Notes: generated by a model not told the origin, from the letters alone. Positions 43,558 through 53,792 are shown, counted from the stretch's first letter. The stretch: 64,000 bases of DNA from Marivivens sp. (GCA_024642115.1 JAHEBU010000008.1:124001-188000), one strand, 5' to 3'. Numbers and translations are program-made.

Positions 43558-44913
43558 TCAGAACCGGCGCAGCAGGTCCGAAATCTCGGCCACCCGGGCG
43601 TTCAAAAGCGCCCGGTCGCCCCGTGTCTCGACGTTCAGCCGCAACAGGGCCTCGGTGTTGGATCTGCGCAGGTTCACCCGCCACGCCCCCATCTCAAGGC
43701 TCAGACCGTCCAGTCGGTCCACCGTTTCGGCCAGCGGCAGATAGGTCGCCTCGAACGCGGCGACGGCCCCCTCCACATCCGAGAGGGCAAAGTTGATTTC
43801 GCCCGACGACGGGAACGCCGCCTGCATATCCGCCACCATGGCCGACAGCGGCACATCCGACCGGCTGACCAGACCGGCCACCAGCAGGAATGGGATCATC
43901 CCCGAATCGCAATACATGAAGCGGCGGAAATAGTGGTGCGCCGACATCTCGCCGCCATAGGCCGCATCATGGGCGCGCATCGCCGCCTTGAGGTGGGCAT
44001 GGCCCGTCCGCGCCGCCACCGGCACCCCGCCTGCCCGGCGCACCACATCAACCGTGTTCCACATCACCCGGGGATCATGGACAATTCTCGCCCCCGGCTC
44101 GACCGCCAAGGCGGCCTGTGCCAGTAGGGCCACGACATATTCCCCGTCGATAAACGCCCCGGTTTGGTCAAAGAAAAAGCAGCGGTCAAAGTCCCCGTCC
44201 CAGGCGACCCCCATGTCCGTCCCCGCAGCCAGAACGGCCCTTGCCGTTGCGGGGCGGTTCTCGGGTAGCAGCGGATTTGGGATGCCATTGGGAAAGGTGC
44301 TGTCGGGATCGTGGTGCAGGCGGATCACGTCAAACGGCAGATTGCCCCGCGCCACAAGGGCGTCCAGCGTCGGCCCCGCCGCCCCGTTTCCGGCATTGGC
44401 CACGATTCGCAGCGGCCGCAACCCATCCACAGGCAGGAATGACAGAACCCGGTCTGCATAGGCGACGCGGGGATTGTCCTGCCGCACACTGCCCTGCCCC
44501 TTGGCCGGACCAAATCCCGCGAGTGCCAGGTCGCGCATCTCGTTCAGCCCGGTTTCGCCCGAAATCGGACGCGCCCCCTCGCGCACCATCTTGATCCCGT
44601 TATGGTCGATGGGATTGTGCGAGGCGGTCACCATCAGACCGCCCCCCGCCGCGAAATGATCGGTGGCGAAATAGACCTCTTCGGTGCCGCAAAGGCCCAA
44701 GTCGATCACATCGACGCCTTCGTCGCAAAGTCCCCGGATCACCGCGGTCTGCAATACCGGACTGCTGTCGCGCACATCACGGCCCACGACGACCACGCCG
44801 GGTGTCAGCACCTGCGCAAAGGCCCGCCCGATCCGGTAGGCCAGGTCGGGGTCCAGATCGACCCCCAGCCGCCCGCGTACGTCATAGCTCTTAAAGGCCT
44901 CGGCCCAACCCAT
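43558..44913 (-). CDS. Phosphomannomutase / phosphoglucomutase
   Basis: 451 residues, alpha-D-phosphohexomutase family. The phosphoserine loop is VTASHNPIDHNG, the magnesium loop AWDGDFDRCFFFD, the sugar loop GGEMSAHHYF and the phosphate loop RRSNTEALLRLN. It converts mannose-6-P to mannose-1-P (or the glucose pair) for exopolysaccharide or LPS. The family includes ManB/CpsG and AlgC. Its ATG directly follows the ccmG stop with no gap, so it is the tail of the ccm operon. Confidence 0.94.
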   Translation of the reverse strand: MGWAEAFKSYDVRGRLGVDLDPDLAYRIGRAFAQVLTPGVVVVGRDVRDSSPVLQTAVIRGLCDEGVDVIDLGLCGTEEVYFATDHFAAGGGLMVTASHNPIDHNGIKMVREGARPISGETGLNEMRDLALAGFGPAKGQGSVRQDNPRVAYADRVLSFLPVDGLRPLRIVANAGNGAAGPTLDALVARGNLPFDVIRLHHDPDSTFPNGIPNPLLPENRPATARAVLAAGTDMGVAWDGDFDRCFFFDQTGAFIDGEYVVALLAQAALAVEPGARIVHDPRVMWNTVDVVRRAGGVPVAARTGHAHLKAAMRAHDAAYGGEMSAHHYFRRFMYCDSGMIPFLLVAGLVSRSDVPLSAMVADMQAAFPSSGEINFALSDVEGAVAAFEATYLPLAETVDRLDGLSLEMGAWRVNLRRSNTEALLRLNVETRGDRALLNARVAEISDLLRRF

Positions 44914-45453
44914 TCAGTCGCCCGTCGCGGCCTTGAGCGCGGGCAGGAACTGCTGGTCATAGGCGCTTCCCACGATCGGCCCGGCATAGCGGAACAACAC
45001 CGTGCCGGTGCCGTCGATGATGAACGTCTCGGGCGGGGCGGTGACGCCCCAGTCGATCGAGGTTCGCCCGCTGGGGTCAAACGCGGTGGCAAAGAACGGA
45101 TTGCCTTCGTCGGCAAGGTAGGCCTGCGCCTTGTCCGCCGTGTCGCGGAAATTGATACCTGCCACCCGGTAGCCTTGGGCGGCCAGATCCTTGAGCACCG
45201 GATGCTCGGCCCGGCAGGGCGGGCACCAGCTGGCCCAGTAGTTGACGATGGTGATCTCGCCCGCCCGCAGATCGGCGTCGGTCAGAGGAGGCGTTCCGGG
45301 CAGCGCATCGGTCGGGACGGCCGGGGCCGTCTGCCCGATCAGGTTGGAGGGAAGCTGGTCCCCCTTGCCCCAGTACATCCCCCCCAGAAACAGCCCTGCA
45401 ATGGCCGCAAAAAGGATCGGCGGGACAAAGACCAGGGGCGAAATTCTAGCCAT
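44914..45453 (-). CDS. ccmG: Cytochrome c maturation thiol oxidoreductase (DsbE family)
   Basis: 179 residues. An N-terminal membrane anchor (SPLVFVPPILFAAIAGLFLGGMYW) and a thioredoxin domain with NYWASWCPPCRAEHP (CPPC) and the DsbE-type GVTAPPETFIIDGTG. It keeps apocytochrome CXXCH cysteines reduced in the periplasm. Its ATG overlaps the end of ccmD by 8 bases. Start ATG 45453; the longer frame to 45528 is not supported. Confidence 0.95.
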   Translation of the reverse strand: MARISPLVFVPPILFAAIAGLFLGGMYWGKGDQLPSNLIGQTAPAVPTDALPGTPPLTDADLRAGEITIVNYWASWCPPCRAEHPVLKDLAAQGYRVAGINFRDTADKAQAYLADEGNPFFATAFDPSGRTSIDWGVTAPPETFIIDGTGTVLFRYAGPIVGSAYDQQFLPALKAATGD

Positions 45454-45598
45454 TGCGCTTGCCCTCGATCCACTCCAGCGCCGCCTTGACCTTGCGCGCG
45501 CGCCAAATGCTGACCACCACGAGGCCAACCAGCAGCACGATAGCCACGCCGTAGGCGCTGAGGACGGGACCAGCGTATTTGCCCAGATCAGGGATCAT
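45446..45598 (-). CDS. ccmD: Heme exporter protein CcmD
   Basis: 50 residues (MIPDLGKYAGPVLSAYGVAIVLLVG...), one membrane segment and a basic tail, the pattern of CcmD, which helps release holo-CcmE from CcmABC. The start overlaps the ccmC stop (ATGA), and the stop overlaps the ccmG start. Confidence 0.9.
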   Translation of the reverse strand: MIPDLGKYAGPVLSAYGVAIVLLVGLVVVSIWRARKVKAALEWIEGKRNG

Positions 45599-46335
45599 GT
45601 CGTCACCTCGGTCGGGCGGGTACGGGCGATCAGGGCCGACATGCGCCTGACCCGGATTTCCGTCCGGGTGCGCAGCAAAACCAACGCGATGAACAGCAAC
45701 ACGAACCCGGCGATACAGACCAGCAGCGGGATATAGAACACGTTCGCCACATGGTCCGCCTTGTCCATCGACAGCGACGCCCCCTGATGCAGTCCCTGAT
45801 TCCAGAAATTGACAGCGTAGCGGCTGAGCACCGCAAAGACCGATCCGACGATACACAGGACCGAGGTGAGGTCAGCCGCCGTGTCGGGGTCTTCGATTGC
45901 CGCCCACAGCGCGATATACCCCAGATAGAACAGGAACAGGATCAGGAACGAGGTCAGGCGCGGGTCCCACGCCCACCATGTCCCCCACATCGGCTGCCCC
46001 CAGACGGCCCCGGTGAAGAGCGCGATCAGCGTCATGACTACGCCCACAGGCGCTGCCGCCTTGGCCGCAAGGGCGCTGACGTGATGCCGCCGGACCAGCC
46101 AGATCAGCGAGGCTATCAGCATCATGAACCAGGCATTGATCGCCATCAGGGCCGAGGGGACGTGCAGATAGATGATCTTGACCGTCGATCCCTGCTTGTA
46201 ATCGTCCGGTGTCAGGAAAAACCCCCAGACCAGCCCGACGATCAGGCAGGCCCCGGCCAGCCCGAACAGCCACGGCACCAACGGAGCCGTCCAGCCCATG
46301 AATTTCTTTGGATTTGCATATTCCCAGATCGACAT
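45595..46335 (-). CDS. ccmC: Heme handling membrane protein CcmC
   Basis: 246 residues, six membrane segments. The tryptophan-rich heme motif is WGQPMWGTWWAWDPRLTS at about residues 111-128, and histidines sit in the flanking periplasmic loops (IYLHVPSALMA). It attaches heme to CcmE. It follows ccmB with a gap of 41 bases and overlaps ccmD. Confidence 0.95.
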   Translation of the reverse strand: MSIWEYANPKKFMGWTAPLVPWLFGLAGACLIVGLVWGFFLTPDDYKQGSTVKIIYLHVPSALMAINAWFMMLIASLIWLVRRHHVSALAAKAAAPVGVVMTLIALFTGAVWGQPMWGTWWAWDPRLTSFLILFLFYLGYIALWAAIEDPDTAADLTSVLCIVGSVFAVLSRYAVNFWNQGLHQGASLSMDKADHVANVFYIPLLVCIAGFVLLFIALVLLRTRTEIRVRRMSALIARTRPTEVTT

Positions 46336-46376
46336 ATGGTCTGCTTACCCTTCCCGGCTTGCTGTCTCAAGCCGCC

Positions 46377-47033
46377 TCACCGCAGATTGACCCGCAGGGC
46401 GGCGGCTGCGGCAAATGGCAACAGGGCGAAACCGCCCACAGTGATCCCTGCGAGCATCAGCAGCGGGGTCGTGACCGGCATCCCCTCGGCCCCGCGCCGC
46501 ACGACCTCGGCCCCGAAAATCAGTGTGGGGACGTAAAGCGGCAGCACCAGTAACGACAACAGCAACCCGCCCCGCCGCAGCCCCACGGTCAGCGCCGCAC
46601 CAAAGGCCCCGATCATCGACAGCGCGGGCGTGCCGAGCGCAAGTGACGCCAACAACCACGGATAGGCCGGCCCGTCGAGGTTCAGAAGGAACCCCAGCAC
46701 CGGGGCGGCCAGCGTCAGCGGCAGGCCAGTGGTGATCCAATGCGCCAGCGCCTTGACCAGCGCCACCCCCTCCAGCGGCAGGGGCGAGGTGGCCAGCAGC
46801 GCGAGCGACCCATCCTCGAAATCCAGCGCGAATATCCGGTCCAGCGACAGCAGGGCGGCCAGCAGCGCTGCGACCCACAGGATACCCGGCGCGATGCGCG
46901 TCAGGACCGCCGCCTCGGGTCCGACGCCAAAGGGGACGAGCACAATCACGATCAGGAAAAACGCAAGGCCCAATCCGAACCCGCCACCCGCCCGCACGGC
47001 CAACCGCAAGTCTCGGATCAAAAGGGCGATCAC
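46377..47033 (-). CDS. ccmB: Heme exporter protein CcmB
   Basis: 218 residues with six hydrophobic segments. [39 protein letters not shown] is the family core. It is the membrane partner of CcmA. Start overlaps the ccmA stop (ATGA). Confidence 0.95.
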   Translation of the reverse strand: MIALLIRDLRLAVRAGGGFGLGLAFFLIVIVLVPFGVGPEAAVLTRIAPGILWVAALLAALLSLDRIFALDFEDGSLALLATSPLPLEGVALVKALAHWITTGLPLTLAAPVLGFLLNLDGPAYPWLLASLALGTPALSMIGAFGAALTVGLRRGGLLLSLLVLPLYVPTLIFGAEVVRRGAEGMPVTTPLLMLAGITVGGFALLPFAAAAALRVNLR

Positions 47034-47644
47034 AGGAACGCCTCGTCGCTGCCGCCGGTCGTCTGGGGTCCCGCCTTGAACGGGGTCAGGTCGAGTTCTG
47101 GCGCATCAATCCCAAGGTCGATGTGGGTGGCGATGACCGCCAAACCGCCCTGCGCCAGATGCCGGTCGCGCAAGAAATCGGCGAACAGTCGGACCGAAAA
47201 GGCATCCAGCGACACGGTCGGTTCATCCAGAAACAGCACCTTGCGCCCGATGACACCCAGCCGGGCCAGCCCCAGCCGCCGCTTTTGCCCGGCGGACAGA
47301 GTGCCCGCCATGCGGTCGCGCAAAGTCTCCAGATCAAAGGTGGCGAGGATGTCGTCTGGCATCCGGCTGCCATGAACCTGCGCCCAGAACGTCAGGTTCT
47401 CGGTCACGGTCAGGGTCGCTTTGACCCCGTCGGCATGGCTGGCATAGGCGCCCTGATCTTCGGGGAAATCGACTGTGCCTGACAGCGCAGGCTGCAACCC
47501 GGCCAAGGTGCGCAGCAACGTTGTCTTGCCCACACCATTCGGACCGCGCAGGATCAGCACCCCGCCCGCAGGCACCGCAAAACTGACCCCGGACAGGACG
47601 GGGACGCCGCCACGCGCACAGGCCAGATCGGTGACGGTCAGCAT
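47030..47644 (-). CDS. ccmA: Heme exporter ATP-binding protein CcmA
   Basis: 204 residues. Walker [18 protein letters not shown], signature [14 protein letters not shown] (with the CcmA-type LSAGQ), Walker [13 protein letters not shown]. Its ATP hydrolysis releases holo-CcmE. The start shares a base with the stop of the Mth938-like gene. Confidence 0.96.
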   Translation of the reverse strand: MLTVTDLACARGGVPVLSGVSFAVPAGGVLILRGPNGVGKTTLLRTLAGLQPALSGTVDFPEDQGAYASHADGVKATLTVTENLTFWAQVHGSRMPDDILATFDLETLRDRMAGTLSAGQKRRLGLARLGVIGRKVLFLDEPTVSLDAFSVRLFADFLRDRHLAQGGLAVIATHIDLGIDAPELDLTPFKAGPQTTGGSDEAFL

Positions 47645-47997
47645 CAGACCGGGATCAGGGCGGCAGCGACCCGGCGGCCTTCGGACAACAGGACGTTGTA
47701 GGTGCGGCAGGCGGCAGGGCTCGACATCGGCTCGACACCCAGACCTGCGGCCTCGAGCGTGTCGCGCAGGGCTGCGGGCAGATGGGCAATCTGGGCCCCC
47801 GTGCCTACAAAGATCACATCGACGACATTCGCCAACGCCAGCAGGCCGTCACTGTCGCCCAGCCCACCCCACGCCGCCACGCCCGCAGGCGACACCAGGA
47901 CCGGACCCTGCACCACTTTGCCGCCGATACGAAAGAACCCCGGTCCATAGCCGTCGATCGGCACAGCATCATTGTACGAAATCTCGTTCAAACGCAT
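47644..47997 (-). CDS. Mth938-like domain protein (DUF498/NDUFAF3 family)
   Basis: 117 residues with the family pattern: [36 protein letters not shown], and [31 protein letters not shown]. Mitochondrial relatives (NDUFAF3) help assemble complex I. It sits between secF and ccmA, an order usual in Rhodobacteraceae. Confidence 0.85.
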   Translation of the reverse strand: MRLNEISYNDAVPIDGYGPGFFRIGGKVVQGPVLVSPAGVAAWGGLGDSDGLLALANVVDVIFVGTGAQIAHLPAALRDTLEAAGLGVEPMSSPAACRTYNVLLSEGRRVAAALIPV

Positions 47998-48043
47998 GAT
48001 CCGCCTCCCGTTTCTCAGAGCCCAGACAACCGCCGCCAGAGGC

Positions 48044-48064
48044 TGACCCCGCGCAGCGGGGTCA
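48044..48064 (-). other. Perfect hairpin just after the secF stop
   Basis: TGACCCCGC-GCA-GCGGGGTCA, nine-base arms, begins 2 bases after the secF stop codon. It lacks a T-run and lies within the sec-ccm gene row, so it may weaken read-through or stabilise the secDF message instead of ending transcription. Confidence 0.55.
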
Positions 48065-48066
48065 CA

Positions 48067-49035
48067 TCACGCGTCGATATCGGCAAACTGGTTGCCGGTC
48101 GGCTTTTTCGTCTTGGACCAGTCGCGTTTGACGCCCAGCATGAGCACGATGTTCTTTGCAATATAGATCGACGAATAAGTGCCGACGATGATGCCCCATG
48201 TGATTGCAAAGACAAAGCCCCGGATCACGTCGCCGCCCAGCGCCAGCAGCGCCAGCAAGGCGATCAGCGTCGTCCCAGAGGTCATGATGGTCCGGCTTAG
48301 CGTTTCGTTGGCAGACAGGTTCAGCACGTCAATCAGCGGCATCACCTTGTATTTGATCAGGTTTTCCCGCGCCCGGTCGAACACGACCACCGTGTCGTTG
48401 ATCGAATAGCCGACGATGGTCAGCAAGGCCGCGATGATCGACAAATCAAACTTGATCTGGAACAGGGCAAACAGGCCGATGGTCAGGCCCACGTCATGGG
48501 CCAGCGCCACGACCCCGCCCAATGCGAACTGCCATTCGAACCGCAGCCAGATATAGATGACAATGGCGACGATGGACCCGAGGACGGACAGGATCGCCGT
48601 GCGGATCAATTCCTTGGACACCTTTGCGCCCACGCTTTCGACCGACGGGAACGTCACGGTCGGATCGACCGACTTGAGCGCCGCCTCGACCGCCGAAATC
48701 GTCTCGGGCGTGATGCTTTCCTCGCCGGGTTGCGCCTGAATACGGACGGATGCCACGTGCTGATCGGGGCGGAAGGTCGGATCGAATACCTCGGTGATGG
48801 ACACATCGCCCAGATTCAACGGCGTCAGCGCCGCCCGATAGGACGCCACGTCCACCACTTGCGTCGACTCGGTCCTGATCGAGGTCCCACCCCGAAAGTC
48901 GATTCCGAAATTCAGCCCCATCGTGAAGAACAGGATGGCCGAGGCGATCAGCAGGACGATGGACCCGCCAAACGTCACGCCCGCGTATTTGAAAAAGTTG
49001 ATGTTGGTTTTGTCGGGGACAAGACGCATGCGCAT
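48067..49035 (-). CDS. secF: Protein translocase subunit SecF
   Basis: 322 residues, six membrane segments. The P1-like start has GLNFGIDFRGGTSIRTE, and the conserved core DVGLTIGLFALFQIKFDLSIIAALLTIVGYSINDTVVVFDRARENL (given in parts) is typical of SecF. It uses the proton gradient to pull exported proteins together with SecD. It follows secD by 4 bases. Start could also be the internal ATG 49029. Confidence 0.96.
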   Translation of the reverse strand: MRMRLVPDKTNINFFKYAGVTFGGSIVLLIASAILFFTMGLNFGIDFRGGTSIRTESTQVVDVASYRAALTPLNLGDVSITEVFDPTFRPDQHVASVRIQAQPGEESITPETISAVEAALKSVDPTVTFPSVESVGAKVSKELIRTAILSVLGSIVAIVIYIWLRFEWQFALGGVVALAHDVGLTIGLFALFQIKFDLSIIAALLTIVGYSINDTVVVFDRARENLIKYKVMPLIDVLNLSANETLSRTIMTSGTTLIALLALLALGGDVIRGFVFAITWGIIVGTYSSIYIAKNIVLMLGVKRDWSKTKKPTGNQFADIDA

Positions 49036-49039
49036 GGGA

Positions 49040-50701
49040 TCAGACCTCGATGGTTTTCGGGCGCTTGCGCTCGAACCAGATGACGATGATGAGACGGGTC
49101 ACATAATAGGCGGTAAAGACCGACGTGATGATCCCCAGACCCAGCGTGATGGCAAAGCCCCGGACCGGACCGGACCCCAGCCAGAACAGGATACCCGCCG
49201 TGATCAGCGTGGTGATGTTGCTGTCCAGAATGGCCGACAAGGCGCGTTCATAGCCCAATTCAATCGCCCGGGCCGGCCCCTTGGCCGATCGCAATTCCTC
49301 GCGGATACGTTCGTAGATCAGCACGTTAGCGTCCACGGCCATACCCACGGTCAGCACGATGCCCGCGATTCCCGGCAGGGTCAGCGTGCCGCCAATCAGG
49401 CTGAGCACGCCGAACATCATGGCGATGTTGACAGCCAGCGCCACGTTGGCGAACCAGCCGAACATGCCATAGGTCAGCGCCATGAACAGGATGACGGCAG
49501 CCGACCCCACCAGTGCGGCCTTTTTACCCGAATCGATACTGTCCTGCCCCAGTTCGGGGCCGACGGTGCGCTCTTCGAGAAAGTTCAGTTTCGCAGGCAA
49601 TGCGCCAGCCCGCAGCAGCACGGCCAGTTTGGTCGATTCCTCGATGGTGAAATTGCCAGTGATGATCCCCGACCCACCCGGAATGGCGCTCTGGATCGTG
49701 GGGGCCGAAATGACCTCGTTATCCAGCACAATGGCAAAGGGCGATCCGATGTTGTTGGCGGTGTATTCGCCGAACTTGCGTGCGCCCGTGGGGTTAAAGC
49801 GGAAATTGACGGCAGGCCGCCCGTTCTGGTCAAACGACGGCTGGGCATCGACCAGCTCTTCGCCCGTCACGGTCGGGGTGGCCTCGAGGATATAGAACTG
49901 CCCCGGCTGATCCAGAGAAGGGACAAGGATATTGCCCGATCCGGGGTTCGCATTGGCATCGGTGGTCCGGTTCACGACTGGCTGAAACGTCAGTTGCGCG
50001 GTGGTGCCGATCAGGTCCTTGATCTCTTGCGCGGACCCCACGCCGGGGACCTGCACGAGGATGCGGTTGTCGCCCTGCCGCAAGATGGTCGGTTCGCGGG
50101 TGCCGACCTCGTCGATCCGGCGACGGATGATTTCCAGTGCCTGCGCCACGGTGCGGTCATCGGTCGCGGCCTTTTCGGCATCCGACAGGCTGATCGTCAG
50201 GACGGGACCGTTGGCGGCGACGACGATATTCGACTGCCCTGCCCCGGTTAGCGACGACACCGGCTGGGCCAAGGCGCGCACGATTTCCAGCGCGCGGGCG
50301 GCGCCGGATTCGTTCGACAGGCGCACGACCAGAACGTCGGGGGCCGAATCTTCCCGGGTGACAAAGCCAACGGTGTCCCGCTCGGCCGCCAGCGCATCGC
50401 GCACCTCGGGCCACAGGCCGTCCATCGTCGTCTTGTAGACGTCGGCGACCTGCACCTCGGCCAACAGCGACGCCCCGCCGCGCAGGTCGAGGCCCAGATT
50501 GACCAGCGAGGACGGCATCCACGACGGCCACATCGCCGCCTTGGCCGCGATTTCGTCACTGGTCTGGCCCTTGTCGATCAGCGCCTGCGCGTCGTTATGC
50601 GTCTCGACCCGCGAATAAAAGAAATTCGGCAGGGCAAGGCCGATACCCGCCACACAGATCAGAACGATCAGAATCCGCTGCCAGAAAGGGATTTGCAACA
50701 T
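49040..50701 (-). CDS. secD: Protein translocase subunit SecD
   Basis: 553 residues. Membrane segment 1, the large periplasmic P1 domain (LGLDLRGGASLLAEV, RRRIDEVGTREPTI, VQVPGVG) and five C-terminal segments with VGMAVDANVLIYERIREEL. It follows yajC by 39 bases and precedes secF by 4. Confidence 0.97.
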   Translation of the reverse strand: MLQIPFWQRILIVLICVAGIGLALPNFFYSRVETHNDAQALIDKGQTSDEIAAKAAMWPSWMPSSLVNLGLDLRGGASLLAEVQVADVYKTTMDGLWPEVRDALAAERDTVGFVTREDSAPDVLVVRLSNESGAARALEIVRALAQPVSSLTGAGQSNIVVAANGPVLTISLSDAEKAATDDRTVAQALEIIRRRIDEVGTREPTILRQGDNRILVQVPGVGSAQEIKDLIGTTAQLTFQPVVNRTTDANANPGSGNILVPSLDQPGQFYILEATPTVTGEELVDAQPSFDQNGRPAVNFRFNPTGARKFGEYTANNIGSPFAIVLDNEVISAPTIQSAIPGGSGIITGNFTIEESTKLAVLLRAGALPAKLNFLEERTVGPELGQDSIDSGKKAALVGSAAVILFMALTYGMFGWFANVALAVNIAMMFGVLSLIGGTLTLPGIAGIVLTVGMAVDANVLIYERIREELRSAKGPARAIELGYERALSAILDSNITTLITAGILFWLGSGPVRGFAITLGLGIITSVFTAYYVTRLIIVIWFERKRPKTIEV

Positions 50702-50740
50702 TTGGAGTGGTCCCCTTCGGGGCGATCAGGGCAAGATGGG

Positions 50741-51022
50741 TCAGGACTTGGCGGGTTCGGTCTTGTTGATGACCGTGGCGATGGTCGACTTGACCACGCG
50801 GACGTTGACGCCGGTGGCGATCTCGACCTCGACCTCGGTGTCGTCCTTGACCTTGGTCACCTTGCCGATGATCCCGCCTTGGGTGATGATCTGGTCGCCC
50901 CGCCGGAGCGCCGCCACCATCGCCTGATGATCCTTCAGCTTTTTCTGCTGGGGACGGATCAGAAGGAAATACATGATCCCGAAGATCAGGATCAGTGGAA
51001 CGATGGATTCAAAACCCTGCAT
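50741..51022 (-). CDS. yajC: Preprotein translocase subunit YajC
   Basis: 93 residues. One membrane segment ([26 protein letters not shown]) with the RPQQKK motif and the small domain [20 protein letters not shown]. It forms the SecDF-YajC complex. First gene of the row yajC-secD-secF; divergent from serS. Confidence 0.97.
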   Translation of the reverse strand: MQGFESIVPLILIFGIMYFLLIRPQQKKLKDHQAMVAALRRGDQIITQGGIIGKVTKVKDDTEVEVEIATGVNVRVVKSTIATVINKTEPAKS

Positions 51023-51188
51023 GGCAGTCCTTTGTCATTTGCTGCGGGACCTGCCCGCAAAGTCGCGGCACATTATGTCCGGCCCTGCGGAATGGCAACC
51101 ACGGCTGGTTGAATTCGCTGTTCACAGACCCTTGCCTTTGCGGCATATGGGGGCACGCTTTGCCGACGCCAATCCAAGAGGGCCAAAA

Positions 51189-52481
51189 ATGCACGACATC
51201 CGCGCCATCCGCGACAATCCCGCAGCCTTTGACGCGGCCCTGTCGCGCCGGGGGACCACCGGCATGTCGTCCCGGATTCTGGCGCTGGACGAGGCGCGGC
51301 GGGGAATGATCCATGCGGCCGAGACGGCACAGGCCGACCAGAACAAGGCAAGCAAAGAGGTTGGCGCTGCCAAAGGGCGCGGCGATGATGCGGAATTCGA
51401 GCGGTTGCGCGCCCTTGTGGCCGAAAAGAAGGCCGAGATCGCCCGCCTGACCGACGAGGCCAAGGTCAAGGATCAGGAACTGACCGATCTGCTCCTGACG
51501 ATCCCGAACCTGCCCTATCCGGACGTGCCTGACGGTGCGGACGAGCACGACAACGTCGAGTTGCGTCGTGTGGGCAGCCCCCGCACCTTTGCCTTTCAAC
51601 CCGTAGAACATTATCAGATTCCCGCCGTTCAGACCGGAATGGATTTCGAAACGGCGGCAAAGCTGTCGGGCAGCCGCTTTGTCGTCCTCAAGGGTGCTGT
51701 CGCCCGCGTTCATCGGGCTCTGGCGCAGTTCATGATCGACACCCATGTCGATGAAAACGACCTGCTTGAGACTATCACCCCCGTCCTTGTCCTGCCCGAA
51801 ATGATGCTGGGCACCGGACAGTTGCCCAAGTTCGGCGAAGACAGTTACGAGACGACCAACGGCTGGTGGCTGATCCCCACCGCCGAGGTGACCCTGACCA
51901 ACACCGTCAATAGCGACACCGTGGACGAGGACACCCTGCCCCGCCGGATGGTCGCCCATACCCTGTGTTTTCGGTCCGAGGCCGGATCGGCGGGCCGCGA
52001 CACCTCTGGCATGTTGCGCCAGCACCAGTTTGAAAAGGTCGAGATGGTCACGATCTGCACGCCGGAAACATCCGAGGCCGAACATGCACGGATGACGGCC
52101 TGCGCCGAAATGATCCTGCAAAAGCTGGGCCTGCCGTTCCGCACCATGGTCCTGTGCGCAGGCGACATGGGCGCAGGCGCGCGCCGCACGCACGATCTGG
52201 AGGTGTGGTTGCCCGGCCAGAACACCTACCGCGAGATCAGCTCGGTTTCGACCTGCGGCGATTATCAGGCGCGCCGGATGAACGCCCGGTTCAAGCCCAA
52301 GGGCGGCGGCAAGCCCGAGTTTGTGCACACGCTGAACGGGTCGGGCCTGGCCGTGGGCCGCACGCTGATTGCCGTGCTGGAAAACGGGCAAGAGGCGGAC
52401 GGATCGGTCACCCTGCCCGCCGTGCTGCACCCCTATCTGGGTGGCAAGACCCGGATCACGGCGGACGGGGCGCTGGCCTGA
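51189..52481 (+). CDS. serS: Serine-tRNA ligase
   Basis: 430 residues. The N-terminal coiled-coil arm (residues about 30-105) grips tRNA-Ser. The class II core has [10 protein letters not shown], motif 2 [26 protein letters not shown] (given in parts) and motif 3 [19 protein letters not shown] 51189 begins [15 protein letters not shown]. The upstream part of the open frame is not coding. Confidence 0.97.
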   Translation: MHDIRAIRDNPAAFDAALSRRGTTGMSSRILALDEARRGMIHAAETAQADQNKASKEVGAAKGRGDDAEFERLRALVAEKKAEIARLTDEAKVKDQELTDLLLTIPNLPYPDVPDGADEHDNVELRRVGSPRTFAFQPVEHYQIPAVQTGMDFETAAKLSGSRFVVLKGAVARVHRALAQFMIDTHVDENDLLETITPVLVLPEMMLGTGQLPKFGEDSYETTNGWWLIPTAEVTLTNTVNSDTVDEDTLPRRMVAHTLCFRSEAGSAGRDTSGMLRQHQFEKVEMVTICTPETSEAEHARMTACAEMILQKLGLPFRTMVLCAGDMGAGARRTHDLEVWLPGQNTYREISSVSTCGDYQARRMNARFKPKGGGKPEFVHTLNGSGLAVGRTLIAVLENGQEADGSVTLPAVLHPYLGGKTRITADGALA

Positions 52482-52500
52482 CCGCCCGCCGGGACCAAAG

Positions 52501-52540
52501 GCCTCGGGCTTTGCCCCCCGGACTCCCCCACGATATTTGC
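52501..52540. repeat. Intergenic hairpin element, second copy (inverted)
   Basis: On the minus strand GCAAATATCGTGGGGG is followed by GGGGGGCAAAGCCC, with the small hairpin GGGC-TTT-GCCC at 52506-52516. The order (AAATATC, G-run, hairpin) resembles the element at 43483-43535. It lies between convergent serS and the DUF2235 gene. Confidence 0.4.
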
Positions 52541-52565
52541 AAGGCAAACGCAGCCGGTGGGCGGG

Positions 52566-53792
52566 TCAGCCGCGGCGCGGCCGGGCGAATGATCCCAGGT
52601 CATGTGTCGGCCCACCGTCCCGCGCGATCATCCGACCCCGCTGGTCGCCCCACTCCTTGTCGGACAGGGCATATAGCTGGTCATAAACCCCATCGAGTGT
52701 CTTGGGCCGATAGCCGCCGTCCTTCCGAAACCGGTCCAGGGCTGCCAACGAAAGGTCGCTGAGGTCCGCAGGACCGGTCCGGTCGGTCTTGAGCGCGTTC
52801 AGCACCGCGCCCGACAGACCGACCGGCCCGATCTTGTTCACCAGCGCCTCTTCGGGGTCGAACCGCCAGGCAAGCCGGTCGAATTCTTCCCAGTTCAGCC
52901 GCAGCCCCGCCTGTTCCGCCCCCATCGCGACCCAGTTGAACGCGATCGACGAAAGCCCAACCCGCGCCCCACCCCCGCCCACCGATCCGTGGTCGCCGGG
53001 GAACCATTGTTGCAGGTAGATCGGGCTGGTCTGCGCCTCGTAGGCTTCGTTCAACTCGTCCAGATTGCTCCACGGATGGGCGGGAAAGGTGGCGCGGCGT
53101 TCGTCGATGGACATGGCGTGCCGGGCCGCCAGCACCATCGACGACAGTTTTGTGTCGTGGAACCGGTATTGCTGGTTGAACGCATCCGACATCGGCACAA
53201 AGGACGGCAGGCCGAGCGCGTTCACCGTATCCCAGACCCCCAGATAAGAGATCGTCAGCTTGATCGCCTCGTCCCCCCGCTTGCGTCGCCAGGTGTATTC
53301 GCCCGCGCTGGTGGCCGTCTCGGGGGCGAAATCGGCCCGAAATTCATAGCTGGTGGGGTGTTCGGGGTGCGTCTCGGGCGTGTGGGCGATGTAGCGGGCC
53401 ATCGCCTCGGGGATGCGGGCCAGATGGCGGCGGGGCGGGATGCCGCAAGACCGGATCAGCCCGGCCAGCGACCGCGCCGCAAAGGCCCCCCGTGAAAAGC
53501 CAAAGATATACAGCTCGTCGCCCGGTTCGTAGGCAAAGACCAGATTGCGGTAGGTGTCCTCGATGATATCCGTAAGACCCCAACCGAACGCCCCGCCGAG
53601 CAGTCGGTCGAGCCTGCGCGCCAGTGCGTTGTTCCCCGTGCCCGATCCGACCCCCGGCGAATAGATCACTGTCTGCTGGTTGTCGTCGGCATCAGTGCCA
53701 AAGATGCAGCGTGACAGGCGGATCACATTGGTCGGTTCCAGCGCATAGGGCTGGTTCCAGGTGCCGTCGATCAGAATGGCAATACGTTTCAA
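52566..53792 (-). CDS. DUF2235 alpha/beta hydrolase-like protein
   Basis: 408 residues. ILIDGTWNQP, FGFSRGAFAARSLAGLI (nucleophile GFSRG) and YLGVWDTVNALGLP, then WFPGDHGSVGGGG with a candidate catalytic His, are the marks of DUF2235. The family includes phospholipase effectors of type VI secretion (Tle1 type), but no secretion genes are near, so a housekeeping hydrolase role is equally possible. Best start is TTG 53792 with AGGAA 7 bases upstream; ATG 53834 has no ribosome site. Confidence 0.87.
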   Translation of the reverse strand: MKRIAILIDGTWNQPYALEPTNVIRLSRCIFGTDADDNQQTVIYSPGVGSGTGNNALARRLDRLLGGAFGWGLTDIIEDTYRNLVFAYEPGDELYIFGFSRGAFAARSLAGLIRSCGIPPRRHLARIPEAMARYIAHTPETHPEHPTSYEFRADFAPETATSAGEYTWRRKRGDEAIKLTISYLGVWDTVNALGLPSFVPMSDAFNQQYRFHDTKLSSMVLAARHAMSIDERRATFPAHPWSNLDELNEAYEAQTSPIYLQQWFPGDHGSVGGGGARVGLSSIAFNWVAMGAEQAGLRLNWEEFDRLAWRFDPEEALVNKIGPVGLSGAVLNALKTDRTGPADLSDLSLAALDRFRKDGGYRPKTLDGVYDQLYALSDKEWGDQRGRMIARDGGPTHDLGSFARPRRG

